A stretch of 29,580 bases of DNA, taken from contig CAZDYP010000048.1 of NCBI GenBank assembly GCA_964509505.1, positions 1-29,580 of the forward strand. Direction: 5' to 3'. Both the position numbers and the translations under genes were made by a program. Below the pieces are notes generated by a model, which ran no database searches, was not told where the DNA came from, and worked only from the letters and a program-made list of their open reading frames with translations. Below, one piece after another: positions 22,008 through 29,363 of this stretch. Each line of letters starts with the position of its first letter. The stretch's first letter is position 1. Source of the stretch: CAZDYP01 sp964509505 (GTDB lineage Bacteria > Chloroflexota > Anaerolineae > JACRMK01).

Positions 22008-23801
22008 ATGCAACCTATGACACTCACCGCGAATCTCACCCACCTCGAATCGGTCGGTCTCGTGCGTCTCGCCGCCGCGCGCCCCGAGCTCGCCTATCTC
22101 TTTCGTCATGTGCTCATTCAAGACGCGGCGTACCACTCGCTCTTGAAAGCCGACCGCCGCGTGCTGCATCAGTTGATTGGCGAGACGTTGGAGCAATTGT
22201 ATCCGGTGCAATTGGACGAGCTGGCGCCCGTGCTCGCACAACACTTCGCGGCGGCGGGCGACGAGGCACGCGCATTGAAATACTTCACGCAAGCGGGCGA
22301 CGAGGCGCTGCGCGTCTATGCGAACACCGAAGCGGCGCAGCATTATGCGCGGGCGATAAACCTTGCGAAGGCAGCGTCGTTTGCGGTGGAACCTTCGCAA
22401 GGTTTACAACACCTCTATCTGCGACGCGGGCGCGCGTTGGAATTGTTGAGCCGCTACGAAGACGCGCTCGTCCATTACGCCGACATGGAAGCGTGGGCGA
22501 CGGCGCATGGTGACCGCGCATTGGAACTCCAAGCGCTGATGGCGGCAGCGACGATTCGCACGACCGCGAATTGGATGCACGACCCCGCGCAAGGGCAAAC
22601 ACTGCTCACGCGCGCCCGTTCTCTCGCGCACGAGTTGAACAATCGCGCCGCTGAAGCGAAAATTTTGTGGAACTTGTTGCTGCTGGGCACGTTGACGAAC
22701 ATGCCGTTAGATGAGCGCATTGCGTATGGCGAGCAAGGGTTGGCGTTAGCGCGCGAGCTGAATTTGCGCGAACAACAGGCTTATATTTTGAGCGACATTT
22801 GGTATGTGTATGCCAATGCGGGACAATGGGAACGCGCCAAAGCGAGCTTGCAAGAAGCCGCGGTGTTAGCGCGCGAGCTGCAAAATTATCCAATGCTCGC
22901 CGAAAATCTTCATCGCATCATGGCGAGCGAACTGCCGCTCGGCAATTTCGAATCTGCGATACGCCATTCCGATGAAGCATTTCAATTAAGTTGCGCCAGC
23001 GGCAACGTGGACGGTCAAGCCAATAGCCTGGCGATGGTGGGCATCGCGTATGGGGAACTTGGGCAAGTGGATGAGGCGATGCGCGCGATGCAAGAAGCCA
23101 TGACCTTAGGCGCGCCCACGCAAAACGTCACGTCGCAAGGTGGGGCGCAAGCGGAGCTAGGCTGGCTCTATGGTTGGTTGGGCGAGGTCGAGCGAGGCAT
23201 CGCAACCGCGCAGCGCGCAAGAGCATTTACCGAAAAAGTTTTTCCGTTCATCGCGCCGTGGCCGCTCGCTATCCTCGCGCAACTCCACATTCAAAAGGGC
23301 GAACTCGCTGCCGCCGAAAAAATTCTGAACGCCTTGGGACACTATCAAAAACAAAAGCTGAACATCGGCTTTATCGCCGCCGCGTGGTCGCGTCTTGCCA
23401 TCGCGGCGGGTGAGCTCATGTTTGCGAAAGGCGACGACGCGCAGACGATTGCGTTGATGGATGAGTTCGTCGCCGACATGCGCGCGGATGGGGTGCGACT
23501 TTTTCAAGCGGATGCATTACACCTCAAGAGTCGTGCGCTGTTGCGACAAGGGCGCACAGCTGAGGCATACGCGACGTTGCAAGAGGCGCGCGCCGTCGCC
23601 GAAGCCATCACGTCACGACGCAGCCTGTGGCAAATCCTCGCGGCGTTGAGCCACCTTGAACAACAACGCGGCAACGTGAATGAAGCACAAGCGTTGCGCC
23701 AACAAGCGCGCGAGGTCAGCGCATTCATCGCGGGACATTGCCCACCTGAATGGCGTGAAATGTTCTGGACCTTGTCCGCAGTGAAAGCGGCGACAAGCTG
23801 A
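22008..23801 (+). CDS. TPR-repeat protein, detached C-terminal half of cyclase-AAA family (copy 2)
   Basis: The 597-aa helical repeat protein begins MQPMTLTANLTHLESVGLVRLAAARPELAYLFRHVLIQDAAYHSLLKADRR. In cyclase-AAA-TPR fusion proteins this segment normally follows the winged-helix joint at which the 17305-19182 product stops. It is paralogous over its whole length to the product of 19368-21182 and ends HCPPEWREMFWTLSAVKAATS. It has no good ribosome site and no cyclase or AAA part, only a minus-strand DUF4058 gene 39 bp upstream. Start 22008 or 22017 are both possible. Repeats run to the end with no obvious frameshift, so the gene is probably still under selection. Confidence 0.85.
   Translation: MQPMTLTANLTHLESVGLVRLAAARPELAYLFRHVLIQDAAYHSLLKADRRVLHQLIGETLEQLYPVQLDELAPVLAQHFAAAGDEARALKYFTQAGDEALRVYANTEAAQHYARAINLAKAASFAVEPSQGLQHLYLRRGRALELLSRYEDALVHYADMEAWATAHGDRALELQALMAAATIRTTANWMHDPAQGQTLLTRARSLAHELNNRAAEAKILWNLLLLGTLTNMPLDERIAYGEQGLALARELNLREQQAYILSDIWYVYANAGQWERAKASLQEAAVLARELQNYPMLAENLHRIMASELPLGNFESAIRHSDEAFQLSCASGNVDGQANSLAMVGIAYGELGQVDEAMRAMQEAMTLGAPTQNVTSQGGAQAELGWLYGWLGEVERGIATAQRARAFTEKVFPFIAPWPLAILAQLHIQKGELAAAEKILNALGHYQKQKLNIGFIAAAWSRLAIAAGELMFAKGDDAQTIALMDEFVADMRADGVRLFQADALHLKSRALLRQGRTAEAYATLQEARAVAEAITSRRSLWQILAALSHLEQQRGNVNEAQALRQQAREVSAFIAGHCPPEWREMFWTLSAVKAATS
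22358..22405. repeat. Palindrome within coding sequence, TPR copy 2
   Basis: AAACCTTGCGAAGG (22358-22371) and CCTTCGCAAGGTTT (22392-22405) form a perfect 14-bp stem around 20 nt. It encodes NLAKA...EPSQGL and lies at the homologous place to the palindrome in TPR copy 1. Confidence 0.85.
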
Positions 23802-23942
23802 GTGTCATGTGTCATGTGTCACCTGTTGCGTTGACGCTTGGCACATGATACTTGGCAATGGAGAGCGCAAGGTAACCTCCTAACCGGAGAGCTCACAGCT
23901 GTCAGCGCCCTGGGCTTGTCGAAGGGTGAAAATCTGTGAGGT
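23802..23942. repeat. Composite repeat spacer between convergent genes
   Basis: The first part is a word repeat (GTGTCATGTGTCATGTGTCACC facing GGCACATGATACTTGGC). The second part has CTCACAG and CTGTGAG as a 7-bp inverted repeat (23891-23897 and 23935-23941) enclosing CCCTGGGCTTGTCGAAGGG. The latter is close to a 19-mer that I know as scattered widely in bacterial genomes. Confidence 0.6.
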
Positions 23943-24491
23943 CTAGCGATTCAACATCCGCAGCGGAATTTGCAACAGCTTGCGGAGCAGCGCTTGTGGC
24001 GGCGGCAAGGGTTCGAGGCGGGCGAGCGCGCGCTCGTAGGCGAAAATCGCGCCGAAGAGGTCGCGGTGCTGCATGTGCATGCGGCTCAACCATTTGAGCG
24101 TGAGCGCCTCGCTTTGGTAGTCTCGCAGTTTGTGAAAAATTTCGGCGGCTTGTTCCATCCGAATCTCCGCCTCTTGGTATTTGCCTTGTGCGGCAAGCAG
24201 CGTGCCGAGATTGCCCATCGCTTGCGCGCGTTGGGTGTCGTCGCCAATTTCCGCAAAGAGGTGAACGGCCATGTCGAAATGTTGGCGCGCGATTTCGGAG
24301 AGCTTGAGTTTTTGGCAGACCACGCCAAGGTCGTTCAGGGCTTGCGCTTCGCCTAACTTGTTGGCAGTGCCGTGCGCGACGGTGCGCGCAGCCTCGAACG
24401 CTTGGTGCGCTGCTTCCAATTGACCCGCGCGAAAATATTGCACGCCGCTCTCGCGCAGTTGCTCGAAGGATGGGGAGGGGGAGTTGCTCAT
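23943..24491 (-). CDS. Small TPR-repeat protein
   Basis: The 182-aa protein has three to four TPR units: YFRAGQLEAAHQAFEAA, LGEAQALNDLGVVCQ, QAMGNLGTLLAAQGKYQEAE and LTLKWLSRMHMQHRDLFGAI. The pattern gives a protein-interaction scaffold without catalytic domain. I prefer ATG 24491 because residues before it are unlike a protein. No Shine-Dalgarno is seen; TATCCT lies eight nt upstream of the ATG. Its closeness to two larger TPR genes suggests a shared partner but does not show one. Confidence 0.75.
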   Translation of the reverse strand: MSNSPSPSFEQLRESGVQYFRAGQLEAAHQAFEAARTVAHGTANKLGEAQALNDLGVVCQKLKLSEIARQHFDMAVHLFAEIGDDTQRAQAMGNLGTLLAAQGKYQEAEIRMEQAAEIFHKLRDYQSEALTLKWLSRMHMQHRDLFGAIFAYERALARLEPLPPPQALLRKLLQIPLRMLNR

Positions 24492-24499
24492 AGTGAGAA

Positions 24500-24584
24500 A
24501 GGATAAACGAGTAAACGGATGAATGAGGGAATGAGGGCAGCTTCGCTCCCTCATTTCCTCGTCTCCTCGTTTACACGTTTACGC
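24500..24584. repeat. Word-repeat inverted spacer
   Basis: GATAAACGAGTAAACGG, ATGAATGAGGGAATGAGGG on the left pair imperfectly with CCCTCATTTCCTCGTC and TCCTCGTTTACACG on the right around GCAGCTTCGCT. Confidence 0.7.
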
Positions 24585-24616
24585 ACATGGTTGTTTGACG
24601 AACTTGCTTTGCCTGC

Positions 24617-25729
24617 TTATTGTGGATGTGAAATAGGTATGGGTGTGAAGATGAGCAGAAACAACACCCATGACAGGATGCCGATGATTTTGCGCGCCTT
24701 GCCGAGTGGCGCGATGTCGTTGAGTGGCGGAGGGTGACCGACGCCGATGGCGTAGATGAAAACCACCCAAATGAGCCAGTTCGAGCCGTCGAATCGGGAA
24801 AAAAACAACCCTATGGCTAACGCCAGCAAACCACCGAGGCATATCCAGCTCAAAGAACGCGCACGCTCGCCCAGCAACGCATACGCGACATGTCCACCAT
24901 CCAGCTGACTGGCGGGCAACAGGTTGAGCGACGTGATGAGCAAGCCCAGCCATGCGGCGCTGGCGACAGGCGACAGCCATACATCTTCAACTGTATTCGG
25001 TAAAAATTTTCCGAAGATGATGAACTTGGTTAAAGCATAGAGGATTGAATTGCCTTCCTGAAACACATTGTTGCCATATACCGCGCGAATCTCTTCAAAA
25101 GTTTTGACTTCCGAGAGCGCCAGTCCGATGAATAACAATGGAATGGTGAAGACCAAGCCTGTCAAGGGCCCCGCCAAGCCCACATCAAAAATGCTTTTGC
25201 GCGTGACGAAGGGCGCTTTGAGCCGAATGAACGCGCCGAGTGTGCCGAAACCGAGCGGCATCGGAATGAAATAGGGCAACGTCACAGGTGCCTTGTAGTA
25301 GCGCGCCATGAAGTAATGACCGAATTCATGCGCGCCAAGAATGGTCAGCAAAGTCGTCGCATAGAGGAAGCCGGCCCTCCAGTCAAACCCGCCGAGCGTG
25401 CTGCCGCCGACGAACATCGTCGAAGCGACGGTCAATACAAACAACACCAAGTTGATCCATGGGTTGGAATCGCGCACTTGCACGCGCCCGGGCAACGCGC
25501 GCACAACATCTTGCGCGCGCTCGTGAGTGAAGGTTGGCGTGTAACCAAACGATTCAAAGCGTGGGCGCACATGGGCAAATGCTTTTTCTGAATCAATCAG
25601 CAGTTGACCGCGAAAGGTGATCGCTTGTGGCGCTTGTCGCTCGATGGTGATGGATTCGATGCTGAACACATCGCCGAGTTGTAATCGTAATTGCTCTATC
25701 AAAGTTTCATTGGTTATTTCACTTGTCAT
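24617..25729 (-). CDS. Site-2 protease family membrane metalloprotease
   Basis: This 370-aa intramembrane zinc protease (M50) has an N-terminal cytoplasmic domain of about 85 residues and then several TM helices. Zinc ligands are in AHEFGHYF (His134 and His138, with catalytic Glu135) and in LDGGH (Asp277), the usual second motif. Family members cut membrane-anchored regulators or peptides; the substrate here is unknown. The start at 25729 has no Shine-Dalgarno but a TATAAT box six nt upstream. An upstream in-frame extension would run through the promoter and is rejected. Confidence 0.9.
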   Translation of the reverse strand: MTSEITNETLIEQLRLQLGDVFSIESITIERQAPQAITFRGQLLIDSEKAFAHVRPRFESFGYTPTFTHERAQDVVRALPGRVQVRDSNPWINLVLFVLTVASTMFVGGSTLGGFDWRAGFLYATTLLTILGAHEFGHYFMARYYKAPVTLPYFIPMPLGFGTLGAFIRLKAPFVTRKSIFDVGLAGPLTGLVFTIPLLFIGLALSEVKTFEEIRAVYGNNVFQEGNSILYALTKFIIFGKFLPNTVEDVWLSPVASAAWLGLLITSLNLLPASQLDGGHVAYALLGERARSLSWICLGGLLALAIGLFFSRFDGSNWLIWVVFIYAIGVGHPPPLNDIAPLGKARKIIGILSWVLFLLIFTPIPISHPQ

Positions 25730-25741
25730 ACGAAGATTATA
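25730..25741 (-). promoter_or_regulatory. TATAAT box placed for leaderless transcription
   Basis: On the minus strand TATAAT (25741-25736) is followed by CTTCGT and the ATG at 25729. This matches the geometry upstream of the PNPOx-like gene. Confidence 0.55.
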
Positions 25742-25758
25742 CCATAGGCGAGTAGGAT

Positions 25759-25912
25759 ACATGGGGAGATGGGGCAATGGGTGAATGAGTGAACGAGTAA
25801 ACGGCTAAATGAGTGGATGAGGGAAGCCTGGTTGCTCATTCCTCATTCCCCGATGACTTATTGCCTCGTTTTCCCCCGTTTCCTGGCTTACCTGTTTCCT
25901 CGTTTACCACGC
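25759..25912. repeat. Long word-repeat inverted spacer before ligA
   Basis: The left side repeats GAATGAGTGAACGAGTAAACGG-type words and the right side repeats their complements (CTCATTCCTCATTCC, CCCCCGTTTCC, CCTCGTTTACC). It is the longest such spacer here, about 150 bp, and fills the gap between divergent genes. Confidence 0.7.
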
Positions 25913-25923
25913 ACAAAGGAACT

Positions 25924-27993
25924 ATGCCAACGCTAGACCCAGCAGCGCGTGCGGAAAAATTGCGTGCGCTCATCAATTATCACAATTATCGTTATCATGT
26001 GCTGGACGAGCCTGCCATCCCCGACAGCGAATATGATGCGCTGTTCAACGAGCTGAAGGACATCGAGGCAGCGCAGCCTGAGCTCGTCACGCCTGATTCA
26101 CCGACGCAGCGAGTGGGCGGGGCGCGCGCCAGTGCGTTTGCGTCGGTGCGTCATCCTGCGCCGTTGCTCTCGCTCGACAATGCGTTCAGCGCAACCGAGG
26201 TGCGCGAATGGCATGAGCGGGTGAAGCGCATCGTCGGGGGCAACAAGGCGATCGCGCTGGTCGCCGAGCCAAAGATTGACGGGCTCAGTGTGGCGTTGCA
26301 TTACGAGCAAGGACGCTTCGTATTGGGTGCGACGCGCGGCGATGGGGTTGAGGGCGAAGATGTGACGGCGAATTTGCGGACGATTAAAGCGATTCCACTG
26401 CTGATTCCCATGACACAACCTCATCTCCAACCCCTCCCCTCAAAGGAGAGGGGCAGGAATGAGATTCATGCGCCACAGCGTTTAGTCGTGCGCGGTGAAG
26501 TGTATTTTCCCAAAGACAAGTTCGAGGCGCTGAACAAACAACAAGAAGCAAGTGGCGGCAAGACATACGCGAATCCACGCAACACGGCCGCAGGCGCGGT
26601 GCGTCAACTCGACTCGAAGATTACGGCATCGCGCGCCTTGAGTTTCTTCGCGTACAACATCATCGCGCTCGAAGGTGAAACCATCAACACACAATGGGAT
26701 GCGCTACAATATCTGCGTGCGTTGGGTTTTCCCGTGAACGGCGATTCAAGATTGTGCGCCGATGTGGAAGAAGCGATTGCCTATGGCGAACAGTGGCTGA
26801 AGAACCGCTCCAAGTTGAACTACGAGGCAGATGGCATCGTGTTGAAGGTCAATGAATTTGCGTTGCAGCATGAATTAGGTTATGTTGGCAAAGCGCCGCG
26901 TTGGGCGATTGCGTTCAAGCAGGCATCGGAGATTGCGGTGACGAAGCTGGAGCGTATCGAAGTGAACGTGGGGCGCACGGGTGTGATTACGCCATATGCT
27001 GTGCTGATGCCTGTGCGCGTGGGGGGCGTGACGATTGTGAACGCAACGCTGCACAACGAAGATTACATCAAGGACTTGGATATTCGCCTCGGCGACCGCG
27101 TGCGTATCAAGCGCGCGGGCGAAGTGATTCCGCAAGTGCTTGGCCCCGTCGTCGAATTGCGTGATGGCAGCGAGAAGCCATACAAGTTTCCGACGAAGTG
27201 TCCATCGTGCGGCGAAAAGTTGGAACGCAACGAGGGCGAAGCGGCGACGTATTGCGTGAACATGCTCTGCCCCGCGCAGCTCATCCGCCAAGTCGAACAC
27301 TTTGCAGGACGTGGCTCGATGGACATCGAGAGTATGGGTGAGAAGTTGTCGGTGTTGCTGGTCGAGCAAGGCTTTATCAAAGATGTGGCGGATTTGTATG
27401 CGTTGCATAAACGGCGCGATGAGTTGCTGGCATTGGAAGGCTTTGGCGCAAAGAAGGTGGATAATTTGCTCGCGGCGATTGAAGCGAGCAAGCAACGCTC
27501 GCTCGTGCGCCTGATCTATGCGCTTGGTATTCCACACGTGGGGGGCGCGGTGTCGGAGTTGTTGGCGGAGCATTTCGATTCGCTCGACGCGCTGGCGAAG
27601 GCGAAGCCCGAACAGCTCGACGAGATTCACGGCCTCGGTCCCGAAATCGTCACGAGCATCGTGAACTACTTCAAGCATCCGCAAGCGCAGATGCTGGTGA
27701 AGAAGTTGAAGCAGGCGGGCGTGAACACGAAGGGCGAAGCGAAGACGAACAAGGGACAAGGGAAACTATCAGGCTTGACGTTTGTGATCACGGGGACGTT
27801 GCCGAGGATGAGCCGTGATGAAGCGAGTGATTTCATCAAACAACACGGCGGCAAGGTGTCGGATTCCGTGAGCAAGAAGACGAACTATCTCGTCGTCGGC
27901 GAGAACGCAGGCAGCAAGTTGGACAAGGCAAAGTCGCTGGGCGTGAAGACGTTGAGCGAGGACGAGTTACGGAAGCTAGTGGAGGAAAAGTAG
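25924..27993 (+). CDS. ligA: NAD-dependent DNA ligase LigA
   Basis: The 689-aa protein is a complete LigA, which seals nicks in replication and repair using NAD. It has the Ia domain (NYHNYRYHVLDEP), adenylation domain with Lys117 in EPKIDG, TRGDGVEGEDVT, OB fold, four-Cys zinc finger (CPSCG...CVNMLCPAQ), HhH repeats and a C-terminal BRCT (about 608-689, GLTFVITGTL). Between residues about 163 and 184 it has an extra MTQPHLQPLPSKERGRNE-type stretch absent from typical LigA and encoded by a palindromic C/G-rich repeat. AAAGGA lies five nt before the ATG. Confidence 0.97.
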   Translation: MPTLDPAARAEKLRALINYHNYRYHVLDEPAIPDSEYDALFNELKDIEAAQPELVTPDSPTQRVGGARASAFASVRHPAPLLSLDNAFSATEVREWHERVKRIVGGNKAIALVAEPKIDGLSVALHYEQGRFVLGATRGDGVEGEDVTANLRTIKAIPLLIPMTQPHLQPLPSKERGRNEIHAPQRLVVRGEVYFPKDKFEALNKQQEASGGKTYANPRNTAAGAVRQLDSKITASRALSFFAYNIIALEGETINTQWDALQYLRALGFPVNGDSRLCADVEEAIAYGEQWLKNRSKLNYEADGIVLKVNEFALQHELGYVGKAPRWAIAFKQASEIAVTKLERIEVNVGRTGVITPYAVLMPVRVGGVTIVNATLHNEDYIKDLDIRLGDRVRIKRAGEVIPQVLGPVVELRDGSEKPYKFPTKCPSCGEKLERNEGEAATYCVNMLCPAQLIRQVEHFAGRGSMDIESMGEKLSVLLVEQGFIKDVADLYALHKRRDELLALEGFGAKKVDNLLAAIEASKQRSLVRLIYALGIPHVGGAVSELLAEHFDSLDALAKAKPEQLDEIHGLGPEIVTSIVNYFKHPQAQMLVKKLKQAGVNTKGEAKTNKGQGKLSGLTFVITGTLPRMSRDEASDFIKQHGGKVSDSVSKKTNYLVVGENAGSKLDKAKSLGVKTLSEDELRKLVEEK
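26413..26465. repeat. Palindromic insert inside ligA coding region
   Basis: CCTCATCTCCAACCCCTCCC on the left and GAGAGGGGCAGGAATGAG on the right make an imperfect hairpin in frame with ligA. This C-rich/G-rich hairpin type is normally seen between genes. Confidence 0.65.
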
Positions 27994-28155
27994 AGAGTGG
28001 CGGGCGATTGAAAATCGCGCCTACTCATTGCGAAACCCGCCTGCGCGGCTTCAGTTCCAGTCGACGGAGGTCGGCTTGGCGCTGCGGTGCGCGCGCATTG
28101 CCTCGCTGTGGCTTATCCCGAACTCACGTTACTTTATAAGAAGGGAACATCACCC
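27994..28155. repeat. Composite small-hairpin region upstream of the flavoprotein gene
   Basis: No gene is seen. GGGCGATTGAAAATCGCGCC (28006-28025) is a near-perfect short palindrome, followed by AAACCCGCCTGCGCGGCTT, also self-complementary, and a GTCGACGGAGGTCGG segment. AAGGGA at 28141 serves the next gene. Confidence 0.55.
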
Positions 28156-29301
28156 ATGACCACAACCTACGACATCGTCGTCGTTGGCGGCGGACCCGCA
28201 GGCGCAACCACCGCGCGTTATGCAGCGCAAGGCGGCTTGCGCGTGTTAATGGTAGATAAAAAGAGCGAGCTCGGCACACCCGTGCAATGTTCGGGCGCGG
28301 TCAGCGCGAATGCGTTGCACGAATGCGCAGTGCCGTTTGACGAAGAGTTCATTGCGGAGCCGATTTACGGCTTCCTCACATACTCGAATGAAGGCGAGCA
28401 GATTCGCCTGGATTATCGCGCCTATGATCGTCACACGCCATTGGGTTATGTTGTGGACCGCAAACGCTTTGATCGCTATCTCACGAAGATGGCGATGGCC
28501 ACAGGCGCGGAGTTGTGGCTGAAGGCGCGCGTCGTCGGTTTCACACATGCCAATGGGACGGTGACAGTGCAAATAGAACGTTTTGGTCAAGTCGAGGATG
28601 TGACGGCGAAAGTCATCGTCGGCGCGGATGGTGTGCAATCGCAAATTGGATTGATGGCAGGCTTGCACGTCGCTATCCCGTTGGGCGACTTAGCGTCATG
28701 CTTGCAATATGTCGTGGAGAATGTCGAGACGTGCGGCTTGCTCGAAATCGTGACGGGGCATGAACACGCACCGGGCGGTTATGCGTGGGTGTTTCCCAAA
28801 GGGCATGGCATGGCGGAGGTGGGCTTAGGGGTCGCGCGCACGATGACCGACAAGGATGCGCGTTGGCACTTGGACAAGTTTATGCGCGAGTCGTTCATGC
28901 GCGAGCGCTTTTGTCATGCGAAGATCATCGAGGTGCAAGGTGGCGGCGTGCCGTTGGCGGCGACATTGAAGCATATTGTCGCAGATAACGTGATGATCGT
29001 AGGCGATGCGGCGCGGCAAGTGAATCCCATTACAGGCGGCGGCATTCACATGGCATTGCGCGCAGGGCGTATCGCAGGCGAGTTTCTCGCAGAGATGTTA
29101 CCAAGCGCGACGAGCTACACGCGCGCAACCTTGCGCGCGTATCAACAGAGCTGGCACGAACAGCTGGGCTGGGCGCACGCCGAGCTCTACCGTACGAAAA
29201 CGCGCATCTTCAAAGAACCTGATGTCGCCAAGCAGGATCGTGAACTGTTTGAAATGTTGGGAAATTATTTCAGACCCGATTCAAAGTATCGCAAGATATA
29301 A
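28156..29301 (+). CDS. Geranylgeranyl reductase family FAD oxidoreductase
   Basis: The 381-aa flavoprotein has the dinucleotide-binding GGGPAG (11-16), VGADG, and the FAD-binding GDAARQVNPITGGGIHMAL (283-301). LGTPVQCSG with Cys45 matches the conserved cysteine region of archaeal-type geranylgeranyl reductases (PVRCAEG) more than BchP/ChlP. Such enzymes saturate isoprenoid double bonds in lipids, menaquinone or chlorophyll tails, with reduced ferredoxin or flavin as donor. A ferredoxin gene follows at 62 bp. With a PucC-type gene also in the window, bacteriochlorophyll tail reduction is possible but not shown. ATG 28156 has AAGGGA upstream; earlier frame starts lie in the repeat region. Confidence 0.85.
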   Translation: MTTTYDIVVVGGGPAGATTARYAAQGGLRVLMVDKKSELGTPVQCSGAVSANALHECAVPFDEEFIAEPIYGFLTYSNEGEQIRLDYRAYDRHTPLGYVVDRKRFDRYLTKMAMATGAELWLKARVVGFTHANGTVTVQIERFGQVEDVTAKVIVGADGVQSQIGLMAGLHVAIPLGDLASCLQYVVENVETCGLLEIVTGHEHAPGGYAWVFPKGHGMAEVGLGVARTMTDKDARWHLDKFMRESFMRERFCHAKIIEVQGGGVPLAATLKHIVADNVMIVGDAARQVNPITGGGIHMALRAGRIAGEFLAEMLPSATSYTRATLRAYQQSWHEQLGWAHAELYRTKTRIFKEPDVAKQDRELFEMLGNYFRPDSKYRKI

Positions 29302-29350
29302 ATGAGTAATGGATAATTGACTTGCCCCAATTACTAATCCCCAGTTACTT
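29302..29350. repeat. Word-repeat inverted spacer
   Basis: GAGTAATGGATAATTG (29304-29319) faces CAATTACTAATCCCCAGTTAC (29328-29348) between the flavoprotein and ferredoxin genes, followed by a T-run (ACTTTTTTAGG). It may reduce read-through into the ferredoxin gene. Confidence 0.6.
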
Positions 29351-29363
29351 TTTTAGGAACAAG

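Noticed and set aside
26875..27759. 294-codon open frame on the minus strand opposite ligA
   Set aside because: Arg/His/Leu-rich shadow of the ligA codon pattern with no recognisable domain; LigA is certain on the other strand.
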